DNA of 64,000 nucleotides from Capillidium heterosporum (Eukaryota; Entomophthoromycota; Entomophthoromycetes; Entomophthorales; Capillidiaceae), in contig WBMQ01000001.1 of the NCBI GenBank assembly GCA_016630905.1, forward strand, positions 1 to 64,000, written 5' to 3'. The translations under genes were made by a program, and so were the position numbers. The stretch's first letter is position 1. Every line of letters begins with the position of its first letter. Positions 19,752-30,081 of this stretch are shown in pieces. The notes beneath the pieces were generated by a model. The model made no database searches. It was not told where the DNA came from and saw nothing but the letters and a program-made list of their open reading frames with translations.

Positions 19752-21575
19752 CTAATCCATACTGTCAAATTCTTCCCCTAAATCTACCTCCTCAGCTCGG
19801 GCTAACATGAGAGCCATATTCAAACTTTCGTAAGCCAACCCATAATAAACCTTCATCTGGTTTAAAATTCGTAGAATAGCCTTGACATTCATTAAAGCTC
19901 TTTGAGCGACCTTTCTATCTTTAGATTTGCAGTTTTTTATCTGATGGAAGGTCACCGTACCAATGGCTGGGAATTTATAAGTCATGCCGCTGCAGTAGAT
20001 AAAGTTTCCCAATCCAAGTGCGACCTCCATTGCTTTGTCAGATGCTTGGTTGGCTTTATGGTCAAAGTATGCTTTGAGGCCATTTTGCTTGACCTTGCTG
20101 AAGATTTGATAGAGGCTGAGCTTAGTCGATTGGCATATGAGGCGTAGATTTAAGATAAAGGGTTTGGCTATTTCTTGAGTCCGTTTCCTTTTGCTATTGG
20201 TTAGCATTTCGAACTGGATGATAGCTCTAGCGTCCCAAAGATCGAGATGGTAAGATGATGCAAGAGTGAGGTAGTGCATTTCTTCGACCTTATCAGGAGG
20301 TACAACTTCAGTAAGCTTGATTTTACGTAGAATGAGGTACATGAGCTGGCAGAGCTGTGAAAAAAGTTTGGTGTAGAGACAACTGCATTCCATAGTAAAT
20401 TGGTAAGTCTCATCGATCTCACCTTCCAAATAATCCATAGAGTTTAGCTTAGGATAAGGCTGATTAGCAAGTCTAATGTCATGACTTAGGACCCCGTTTG
20501 AGCCATACCCATAAATCTTATCAGAGATGTGACACCACCACCACAAACGTAAACGCAACTCTTTAGTTTCTTGATCGGTACCAGGTTTGGGATCATGGTC
20601 CAAACCTAAACAGTAACCCATACGTATGGCCTTACCTAAATCGAAAAAGCCTCTACTGAAGCTTTTGGGATTGTGCTGGAGGTTGCATGTTATAAGCAAT
20701 GCACTACATGTGTCCAAGCTACAGGTCAAATACGACTCCTTCAAAAATTGGGAAGCTTTATCGCTGAACCAATCACGTATGTTGTCGGAAATATGGGGTA
20801 GGTAGCCACATCCTACCGAGCATATGGTGTTGGTAAGTATGGGGGAGTGTTTCTCAAAGTTTTGCACTATTGACCTCCTATTGACGACTGGAAGGTAGGG
20901 ATGGAAGAACTGAAAGTATGCTCGTATGCACATGTCGGTTACCGAAGCTGCTACTAACCTATCCTGCAAACTCTGTACATCAATCAAGGTGGTTATTGGA
21001 GGTAGACAGGCTGGGTTAAATGGTTTACGGTCCAAGTACATGCGGTTCAAGTTATCTGGTTTGGAGAAGTGGACAACATACATGGTTAGAAATTTAGCAA
21101 CTGGGGTCACACCGTAGTAGTCCATGCTACCGGTAGTAGATACATATACTTTCTGGTTCTTCTCGAAGGTTGTGTTGTTAAAAAACGTCATCAGCATATT
21201 AAACTTGGTGTTGACTTGATCCGATTTCAAGCTAGTTTCTATCACCCTTTTGATATCCTTGGGATGGTAGATTAAAATTTTACCTTGGTCCAGATCAATT
21301 TTATCGTTTAAGCTGCTTGGCTTGATAACTTCCAAACCGTATTCATCATGTGAAATTGGTGTATGGTTGGTATAGTTGGTAATCATTTTGGAATTGAATA
21401 TAATGCGCTTAAGTTTTAGAACAGGCTTCTTACTCCTTACCTTTGATACGAAGTTGTAACCACATCTATAACCAAAGTTGGCACATTGAATACATAAAGG
21501 CACAGCGCGGTCACAGCTGATCTTACGTCTTCTACAAGTATCGCAGGCATACTTTGAAGTTATTGGGTGGCACAT
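19752..21575 (-). CDS. Zn2Cys6 fungal transcription factor, paralogue 1
   Basis: A 607-residue intronless regulator. The binuclear zinc cluster uses C11, C14, C21, C28, C31 and C38 (CDTCRRRKISC...CIQC...C, spacing 2-6-6-2-6), followed by a basic linker. The middle homology region (Fungal_trans) spans about 200-450 with YFQFFHPYLPVVNRR, GKAIRMGYCLGLDHDP and LRLRLWWWCH. Such proteins bind CGG-type sites as dimers and switch metabolic or efflux genes; the target is unknown. Codons from about 20525 to 21205 are almost identical to paralogue 3 (30457-31140), while N- and C-terminal parts differ clearly, which points to gene conversion. Paralogue 2 follows on the same strand, 0.76 kb upstream of this gene's start. 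Confidence 0.9.
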   Translation of the reverse strand: MCHPITSKYACDTCRRRKISCDRAVPLCIQCANFGYRCGYNFVSKVRSKKPVLKLKRIIFNSKMITNYTNHTPISHDEYGLEVIKPSSLNDKIDLDQGKILIYHPKDIKRVIETSLKSDQVNTKFNMLMTFFNNTTFEKNQKVYVSTTGSMDYYGVTPVAKFLTMYVVHFSKPDNLNRMYLDRKPFNPACLPPITTLIDVQSLQDRLVAASVTDMCIRAYFQFFHPYLPVVNRRSIVQNFEKHSPILTNTICSVGCGYLPHISDNIRDWFSDKASQFLKESYLTCSLDTCSALLITCNLQHNPKSFSRGFFDLGKAIRMGYCLGLDHDPKPGTDQETKELRLRLWWWCHISDKIYGYGSNGVLSHDIRLANQPYPKLNSMDYLEGEIDETYQFTMECSCLYTKLFSQLCQLMYLILRKIKLTEVVPPDKVEEMHYLTLASSYHLDLWDARAIIQFEMLTNSKRKRTQEIAKPFILNLRLICQSTKLSLYQIFSKVKQNGLKAYFDHKANQASDKAMEVALGLGNFIYCSGMTYKFPAIGTVTFHQIKNCKSKDRKVAQRALMNVKAILRILNQMKVYYGLAYESLNMALMLARAEEVDLGEEFDSMD

Positions 21576-22337
21576 CTTACCAACTTACCACTAGAGTATA
21601 AGACTAACTTGCCGATGTTTTCCCAAATGAAAATAATTATCAAACCTAAATTATGGTATGATTTACTATTTATAGTCTCTAATGGTTGAGAAAGCTGGGT
21701 TTCTAATAGAAAATTTAAGGTATGTAAATAAAATGAGTAATGTTTCTGATTTGGAAAAATTAAAAGCTTAATTCACAAGATTCAGGACACTAGAAAAAGT
21801 TATTGCTTTCAAAGTTAGCTTGTTGTTTTAGCTTTTCCAAATAGGTAGAAGCTGACCCCTTCAATTTGAATTTTTCACAATTATTTTTACATCCAACCCC
21901 TAATATTATAAGTAAAAACCATATATACAAACGTTTGAGAAGTTGTTTGGCTATATATATATCCAGCAACTATCTCAACCATGACATTTTGGAATAAGAT
22001 CCTGAAATTTAAGATTATGAGACACTATAAACAAACGGGGAATTAGTCAAGTTCAAGCTCTTACAGTCCATTATTGGTATATTTAGGAGGGTCCGAAGTT
22101 ATAGTTTGGATTTAAAGTAAACTTTTGAAACTTCAAGCTACTTCATATCGCTGTTCCTTTGCTGAATCATATCAATTATCTTCGAAATTTAAGTGTCTTT
22201 ACCATATTAGTTACCAAAGATAGTTTACAAAAATACTAAAAAGTACAGTCCTATATATACAATTTAATTGACTACTATTACCTATACCCTATATACACCA
22301 TTTTTAATCTCTAATAAAACATATCTGAAAAGTATCT
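21576..22337. other. Intergenic between two Zn2Cys6 genes
   Basis: Promoter of paralogue 1 and 3' flank of paralogue 2; AT-rich, no clear binding-site array visible. Confidence 0.5.
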
Positions 22338-24176
22338 TCAATTCATCTCCTCAAACTCCATACCCAAATCTACCTTCTCAGCCCGTGCCAACAGCAAAGC
22401 CATATTTAAACTTTCATAAGCTAGCGCGTAATAAACCTTCATAGTATTCAGTACACGCAACAAACTTTTGACATTCTCCAAGGCCTTGCTAGCAACTAAA
22501 CGATCCTTAGATTTACAGTTCTTGATCTGATAGAAAATAGCACTGCCCAAAGCAGCAAATTTGTAAGTCATACCACTGTAGTATATATTATTCCCTAATG
22601 CCAAGGCAACCTCAACAGTTCTATCCGATGCCAAACTAGCTTTCGATTGAAAGTACGCTTTAAGACCGCTTTGCTTGACTTTACCGAAAGTTTGATAGAG
22701 GCACAGTAAAGTCGAATGACATATGAGTCGCAAGTTGAAAATAAAGGTTTCGGCTACTTTTTGGTAAGGTAAATCTTGGCTACTAGCTAGCGCTTCAAAT
22801 TGGACACTAAGGCGACTATCCCAAAGTTCGAGGTGCTGGGCCGAAGCAATAGTTATACGGTACATTTCGTAAACTTTGTCGTCGGGAATAATCTCAGTAA
22901 ACTTGATTTTACGGAGTATGAGGTATAATAGTTGGCAAAACTGGGCAAAGAGTTGAGTGTACAAACAGGAGCATCGCATAGTGAACTGGCAGATAGCATC
23001 AGCTTCATTCTTCAAAACATCCATAGAATTGAACTTGGGGTGCGGTCTGCAAGTAATTCTAACGTCATGGCTAAAGACCCCGTTCATACCAAACCCGTAC
23101 AGCTTATCTATAATATGACACCACCACCAGATCCGAATACGCAACTCTATAGTCTCTTGGTCGGTACCAGGTGGGGGGTCGCGGTCCAAACCTAGTAAAT
23201 ACCCCATGCGGATGGCTAAGCCTAAGTTAAAGAAGCCTTTGCCAAAACTTTTGGGATTGTGTTGGAAGTTGGACATGATGAGGAGGGCACTTATGGTATC
23301 CAAGCTGCATGTGGTAAAGGATTGCTCTAGTAATCTAGTGGAAGTATCGCTGAACCAATCGCGTACGTTATCAGAAACTTGGGGTAGGTAACCACAGCCT
23401 ACCGAGCATATGATATTGGTTAGGATAGGAGAGTGCTGCTCCAAATTTTGGACTATTGATCTTCTATTGACGACTGGCAGGTAGGGATGGGAAAACTGAA
23501 AGTAAGCTCTGATACACATATCAATTACTGAGGCTGCTTCCAACTTATTTTGTAGATTTTGTACATCGATCAAGTTGGTTATTGGAGGTAAACAGGCTGG
23601 ATTGGGTGGTTTACGGTCCAAGTACATGCGGTTCAAGTTATTTGGTTTGGAGAAGTGAACTACGTACATGGTTAGAAATTTAGCAACTGGAGTGACGCCA
23701 TAGTAGTCCATATTTCCAGTAGTAGATATATACACTTTTTGGTTTTTGTCGATAGTAGCATTGTTGAAGAAGGTCATTAGCATGTCGAACTTGGTGTTGA
23801 AGTATTCGGAGGCGAAGCTAGTTCTCAAACCTATTTTCTGGACATCCTTCTGTTTGTAGATTATAAATTTACCTCGACCCAAAGCAATTGCTTCTGTCGT
23901 GCTTTTAAATTTCTCGACTTTTGAATTTACTTCCCCATCTAAAGTTTGTGGTTGATTGGTGAAATCGGAAATACTTTTGGAGTTGAAGGTAATCGGTTTG
24001 GACTTGAGCTTCGGTTTTGAAAAAAACCTCTTACCTCTTTCCTTTGGTACAAAGGTGTAAGTACATTTGTAGTTGAAGTCGGCACATTGGATACATAAAG
24101 GTATAACTCGGTCACAACTGATCTTCCTTTTCCTACAAGTGTCGCATGCGTACTTTGAAGCTCTATTATCAGCCAT
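22338..24176 (-). CDS. Zn2Cys6 fungal transcription factor, paralogue 2
   Basis: A 612-residue intronless protein of the same family. The cluster CDTCRKRKISCDRVIPLCIQC...C starts at residue 10 and is followed by a basic stretch (KERGKRFFSKPKLKSK). The middle region has YFQFSHPYLPVVNRR, GLAIRMGYLLGLDRDPPPGT and IRIWWWCHIIDK. It ends ALLLARAEKVDLGMEFEEMN, an ending pattern (LLARAEK-DLG-EF) kept in all five paralogues. It is diverged from paralogues 1 and 3 throughout, so it did not join their conversion event. The target is unknown. Confidence 0.9.
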   Translation of the reverse strand: MADNRASKYACDTCRKRKISCDRVIPLCIQCADFNYKCTYTFVPKERGKRFFSKPKLKSKPITFNSKSISDFTNQPQTLDGEVNSKVEKFKSTTEAIALGRGKFIIYKQKDVQKIGLRTSFASEYFNTKFDMLMTFFNNATIDKNQKVYISTTGNMDYYGVTPVAKFLTMYVVHFSKPNNLNRMYLDRKPPNPACLPPITNLIDVQNLQNKLEAASVIDMCIRAYFQFSHPYLPVVNRRSIVQNLEQHSPILTNIICSVGCGYLPQVSDNVRDWFSDTSTRLLEQSFTTCSLDTISALLIMSNFQHNPKSFGKGFFNLGLAIRMGYLLGLDRDPPPGTDQETIELRIRIWWWCHIIDKLYGFGMNGVFSHDVRITCRPHPKFNSMDVLKNEADAICQFTMRCSCLYTQLFAQFCQLLYLILRKIKFTEIIPDDKVYEMYRITIASAQHLELWDSRLSVQFEALASSQDLPYQKVAETFIFNLRLICHSTLLCLYQTFGKVKQSGLKAYFQSKASLASDRTVEVALALGNNIYYSGMTYKFAALGSAIFYQIKNCKSKDRLVASKALENVKSLLRVLNTMKVYYALAYESLNMALLLARAEKVDLGMEFEEMN

Positions 24177-25879
24177 ACTGAATATCTACAACTGCTATTC
24201 CTATCCAACTTGGGTTACTATTTAAAAAGGTTAAAATTACCTTATACTCAACTTCCCATACTTTGGTATTTAGTCTATCTCCATATAAATTGAACGGTGA
24301 CATTTATGTTTGAAATCACGTCCAGCTCTTTGCTAGACTAGGTCGATCTTTAACTATTGCAGTGTCTATTGGTTATAATGAAATGATGAATTAATTTAAC
24401 TAAATTTGTTGATTTAATATGCCTTATTGGTTATAAATGGAAAGGCGCCAATTTCGAAGAGCCTATAGAAGTGTGGTAAGTATGGTGTATCCATATGCCT
24501 TCTGGAAAACCTAATTTAAAGGCTGTGACTTCAACCAAATATAGATATAGGCATATTCCAGTATGGTCAAAAATCGTACTTTAATTCTAGTCTTCCATGC
24601 TCAATATGCAAAAATAACATTCTTTACTCAAATCTTTGGGAAATTTTCGACTTAATTCCAGTTATATAAACCTAAATCTTCACTACAATTGTATGCTTTA
24701 CAAAAGTGTACCATAAATTGTGTTTAGATGGATTACACCTTCAAACTATAATTTCCAAGTGGTTTAAAGTTTAGTGCATGTATGCCCGATAGCATAGTAT
24801 TTGTTTCAAATGTGTATATGCAGTTAGGCTTTTGAATAATTTAGCTTATAAATGGGCATAAATTGACATTTATAGCTACTACTCCATCTTGAAAATAGGT
24901 GATGATGTAAAAGTCAAGAATTGAGACTATCTAACTTTGTTGAATGTGGCACATTGTATAAAGAAATACACAAAAAACCATCTTAATTCCACTTGAAGCG
25001 CATTTTGATTGTTAGTACCTCCACCTCTTTCAATTATTAATGTAAGGCCGCTGAATACCTTTTCCATTTGATAAAAGTTGATCCAATTTCATTTTATAAA
25101 ACTTATGCAATACGATTCTTGAAATAATCGTACAATTTATTTTAAATTATGGGAAGAATTTAAAAGTTCAAATTGGATCGATAATTTAATAGAAATTTGT
25201 AATTGTGATTATTGGCAATAACTTTCACTAAAAAGTCCAAGATTGCCAAGACAATGTAGTAAACAAAGATTTGAAGAGTACTCATACATTATAATTAGAT
25301 TTATCTCTACATTTACAAAAATTACCAACTTTTGATATAGCACTTTTACATATATTTAAATGAAAGTACTATTTCCTTTGAAAGTATAAAGTGTCGAATC
25401 AGCTTCCAAGATTTAATTGTAGTTCATTTACATATTACTTAAGCATTGGTATCTAATTATATATACAGGTAGAAATTTAAACTTTAATGATTAGTTTATA
25501 TAAAAATCGAAATTTATATTCAATGTAGGTATAGTTATTAGCATACTAAACCAAGCAAGTCTTTACCTAATTAATACCAAGTTGCACTATAAAGTAAAAC
25601 TCGATGTAGGCTGTATTTATGTAGCTAAAGTTTGAGGTAAGCCACCATACTGTAAGCTAAATTTCATTCCTATTGGTTTCTTACTAGCTTATAAAGGTAC
25701 TGTTATTAGCCAGTACTTAACGGTATTTTTCAGCTTATATCAAATTCCACTGTACTACGTCATAGTTCCATTCAAGTTTGATAGTGAAGCCCATAAAGCG
25801 AAACTGAGTTGATAAGCTTTCAAATTTCAACTAAATAAAAGTCGAACCGATCAAGCTTATTGAACTCTTATACGAAAAG
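24177..25879. other. Intergenic, AT-rich, 1.7 kb
   Basis: Separates a minus-strand regulator from the plus-strand Beclin gene, so it holds both promoters. No open frame or repeat worth calling was seen. Confidence 0.55.
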
Positions 25880-27741
25880 ATGTCTATATTAACCTGCCAA
25901 CGATGCAAGACAGTCGTCAAAAGTCACGAAAGTTTGTTGGATGTCAACGCCTCTACCTACGACCTAATGGCTAGTAAGTTTGTATCCATACTTTATTATT
26001 TTCATTTAAATTTCAAAAGCTATATTGATATCCTTCCTTTTCCAAAATTAAATTAGGTATCGTACCAGCCGACAAAGCGGAACGTTTCAAAAGCTTGAAG
26101 GAATTAAGTATCCAAGAGGAGGTCGAACCACTAACTTCAAATGGCCAACTTGCATCTAATTCTAACTTCCCAACTCCCAACTACAAAGAAGAGCTACAAC
26201 AATCTTTTGAAAATCCAATGGATTCTTTCGTTCTATTAGGAGCTTCCCAACTCAACGCAGCTGCATTTAATCCCAACTTAAATTCCAATGACCTTAACCG
26301 TACCAAAGACTTTAACTCACCTATACGTAGACGTAACCAGCTCAACAGTGCCGACGAACGTTTAAACCAACCCAACGAAAATTTGTCGGCAACTTTGATG
26401 TGTAGGCAGACTGGATTATTCCACAAACTGGATGTCCAACAAAAACTAATGGATCTACTCAATAGTTCGACGGCCTTCCAACACCCTTTATGTAACTCAT
26501 GCTGCCACTTTCTAATAAAGGCGTTGAACGAAAAGTTGGAGGGATTGGAATTGGAACGTAGTCGATTGAAGCAGTTCAATGAGAAGATTGTGGGGAGTAA
26601 AGGAGGGCTAGAAGACTTGGAGACATTGAAGCGGACGGTTGAAGAGGTAATTGTTTATATATTTTAAATGGTTAGTTTATTTTACCAATTTAGTTGCGCA
26701 GGGACGAGAAAGCTTCCATTGATTCCTTATACCAGTTCGAAAAGCAGTTGGAAAACCTCAAATCCGAAATAAAAGTTCTGGAGGAGGAATCTAAGGATCT
26801 TGATAGGCAGGAGGCTGAGTACCTATTTGAATCGAATATTAAACTAACCGCTTGTTTTGAAAACTTTAGGTACTACCAGAAGTTAAATACCGAATGTCTG
26901 AAGCAGACCCGAATACTCAAGGAACGCAGTTCAACAGAAGCCAGGTACGAATGCGATCAACTGCAGCTGAGTTTTTTGCATCGGACTTCCGTCTTGGTAG
27001 ACCTCTTCCCCATCGATCAAGTCGATGGTGTAGGCACAATAGGTGGCTTGAGGCTAGGAAGGCTAGATCCTGCCCACCAGGTAGCTTATAACTTTAGTCC
27101 CAAAGTTCCGTCCATCTAATCATTTTAAATTCTTATTGATAGACGTCGTGGCCAGAAATTAACGCAGCTTGGGGCCAGGCTGTTTTAGCTTTACACACGT
27201 TAGCCACCTTGAACAAATTCCAGTTCGATGGGTACCTTTCAGCTTTTCCATCATATACTCAATTTTTATTCTAGGTACCGTCTTCATCCTCACGGTTCTT
27301 TCTCCACCATCGAAAAATTGGAAGTTGGTAATCACAGCCTACCCAATGGGAGTAGCAATAATAATAGTAGTACTATGTTGGAGTTGTACTTACCATCCGA
27401 CGCCACCATCTTTCGAATCTTTTTAATCAACAAGTACGATGCTGCTATGAACGCCTACTTGATGTGTCTGGATCAGTTGATGAACTACTTTAAAAAGAAG
27501 TTTGACAAGAAGTTCGCCTTACCTTACAGGTACTTTTAATCCATATATTTAAACCAAAAAGGTAGCTAATAACCCTTTTAAAATTTTATGTAGGATTGAA
27601 CCAGGATTTATCAATAATATACCGCTCAAGTACCAGTTCAAAGATCTAGTTAGTTGGACTAGAGCTTTACGATATCTGCTACGACTGTTGAAGGATTTAA
27701 TTAGTTTCTATACCAAGTACCAGACACCAAGGTTGAAATAG
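25880..27741 (+). CDS. ATG6: Beclin 1/Atg6/Vps30 orthologue
   Basis: Subunit of the class III PI3-kinase (Vps34) complexes that start autophagy and endosomal sorting. Six exons (25880-25973, 26057-26646, 26694-27080, 27143-27231, 27275-27529, 27594-27741) splice in frame to 520 residues. The N-terminus has the family start: TCQRCKTVVKSHESLLD, then YDLMASIVPADKAERFKSLK. A low-complexity linker (residues 45-140) precedes C-x2-C (LCNSCCHFLI). A coiled coil runs about 160-290, then the evolutionarily conserved domain with VGTIGGLRLGRL, WPEINAAWGQ, YRLHPHGSFSTIEKLE, FRIFLINKYDAAMNAYL and RYLLRLLKDLISFYTKYQTP at the C-terminus. It is a single-copy housekeeping gene inside an otherwise accessory region. 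Confidence 0.93.
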
Positions 27742-30081
27742 GATTTGAACATTTGAGTTTGAGGCTGGGATTGAAAGAGTATTGTAAAAAAGAGTGAGGT
27801 AGGCCATCCCTTTATCTAAAAACTGACTATCATGTAAACTTATTGAGAATTCCAGGGGAGTTTATTGTACTTGGGTATAAAAGGCTATGATTGTTTTTAC
27901 TTTATTACTTATTTTGAAAGACTGCATCACCAACCTTTACGCAACCAGTATAGTCTTGTAACTTCCAACTACTTGAGGCTTTATTATTTTTAAAATAAAA
28001 TCGCTTTGTCGATTTATTTATATTGAAAAGACTTTTGCTATTCTACCTACACCTTTAAAGGTTGATAATATATCTTCATTTCTTTTTACTCCTCTTTATT
28101 TTAATGAATCTTGTCGATGCTATTTAAATAGGGATAGAGCTTTACCGAGCTGGGCTAAAAACTTTAATAGGTAAATAATGATACCCGGTAAGGCATTGGG
28201 AACTAAAGTAATGGTACCTGTAAGTTGGATTTCTACTATAAAATTTGGTCTTGGAAGTAAGAATCCTTATATTTACTTTCATGGCTGCCTCTATTTCCAC
28301 CTTGAATATTGACATCATCATCTATCATTATCCTAGGACTTACCAACTTATATTATTTACAAGTTTGCTTGGATATTCAAACTAAATACCAAAGGTGGTA
28401 GAAATTTTGAAACTATTTCTACTCCAGGTTGGAAGTCGGATGTAAGTATACAAGTCAACGTCACCAGAAGCTTACTTGAACCTAACTTTAGTTTAGTTGA
28501 CCTACCTCCTATTCTTGCCAACTTCCCTTAAAGTAGGAGAAAAAACTAGCTTTTCTAGTATCACTTATAGTTTCAAACGAATATTTCAGTTTGTAAAGGG
28601 ATATTCATATTTCCCATAATATAAAGCGATTATAGAAGTTTGACATAGGGAGCTGAGAGTTTAAATGAGGATAGGAACTGCCAAAGGAATCAAGCTAGTT
28701 GTATGGTACGATGTAAAAATTTATTGGGTCGAACTACCTTTCAAATAATATAATTTTGATAGAAAAGGGTGTTAGGTAAATATGATAATGGTATGCCATC
28801 CCAAGGTTAGTTGATTCAGTTTACAATAGCGTAGTTTTTACTACACCTGACATAACCCATGAAATTTAGAACAAGGTAGTAAAAACATCTTTGTGTATTT
28901 ATCTTTAAACTATTTTATTCAAGATATAATATGTATTATTTTATTACATATATTAACTAAATCCTGTTGACCCACAAATCTATCATGGAAACTATCCATT
29001 GACAGTTTGAAAGGTCTCTTCACGCAAACTAGTAATTTTATCGGACTTACTGTTTACACTATTGTCGAATAGTATATCATGCTGGAATATAATCAACTAT
29101 GCTGATTATTGTAAATCCACTTTCTATCCTAAGTAATTTATTTGAATGCCTTGACATATATTACTATAAATTAAATAAACCCATAAATCCGATTGAAACT
29201 TCCGAAATATCGGATGGGTTTCTGTAGCTTAGCTTGTAAGAAATTGTTTCGACTTGAATGTTTATTAATTTTTGAAATTGGACCTGTGAGTCTAGTCAGG
29301 ACTAAACTACTTGGCATTCCTTCTCACCAAAATATTTCGAGTTACTTGATGAAGCTACCTTGAACTTTGACTTACTGTTCAATTCAGCTCAAGTATAATT
29401 ACATGATTTTGCTGAATCAAATAATATTTTATTGGAGTTTTACAAAAGCATGTTTGAATTATAAGTTGCTTTAGCAAACAAACAAAATGCATAGTGACCG
29501 AGAAGTTAAAAGTTTATTATGTAAAACCAACACATATCAAAATTTTAACTTCGGAATCAGCTTAGACTTACCAATATCGAGCCAAAAGCTTTACAGCAAA
29601 GGAGCTGTTTCTCATTTAGTAACGATACCTTACAAGATTAAGTTTTGGCAGTTTATTTAAAAGGGTATAGCTGGGAGGGTCGATCAATACTCATTTGTGT
29701 AAGCAGCTTCCCAAATACCAATTTAAATGTATTTGTTACTTGAACATAATGGCACTATACAAAACTTTGAAACTCAAAAATTAATTAGAATCTCGCTCTA
29801 GCCAATAGAAGTCTAGTATTTCAAAGTTTAAAGGCTTAGTTCAATTTAAGATATTCTCGAATGAACAGGTTTGCTATGAAATTACTGGCTGTTATAAAAG
29901 CACAATTTTCCAAATACGCCACGCTTTATCAATTAAGCTTCAGCCTGTATAAGTTTTAGGCACTGCCCAAACTTGTTTCAAACAGATACTATAAATAGTG
30001 GACTCTAGCTTATTAAGTTGAATGATTTTTTTGCTAAATAACGCCAAGGTTCGTCTTATACTCCAGTTATAGGCATTCAAG
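27742..30081. other. Intergenic, 2.3 kb, AT-rich
   Basis: Contains one start-less plus-strand frame of about 60 codons ending near 28530 (TKGGRNFETISTPGWKSDV...NVTRSLLEP), which looks coding-like but matches nothing I know. The rest is AT-rich with no supported feature. A TATAAAAG about 190 bases before 30082 may belong to the next gene. Confidence 0.45.
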
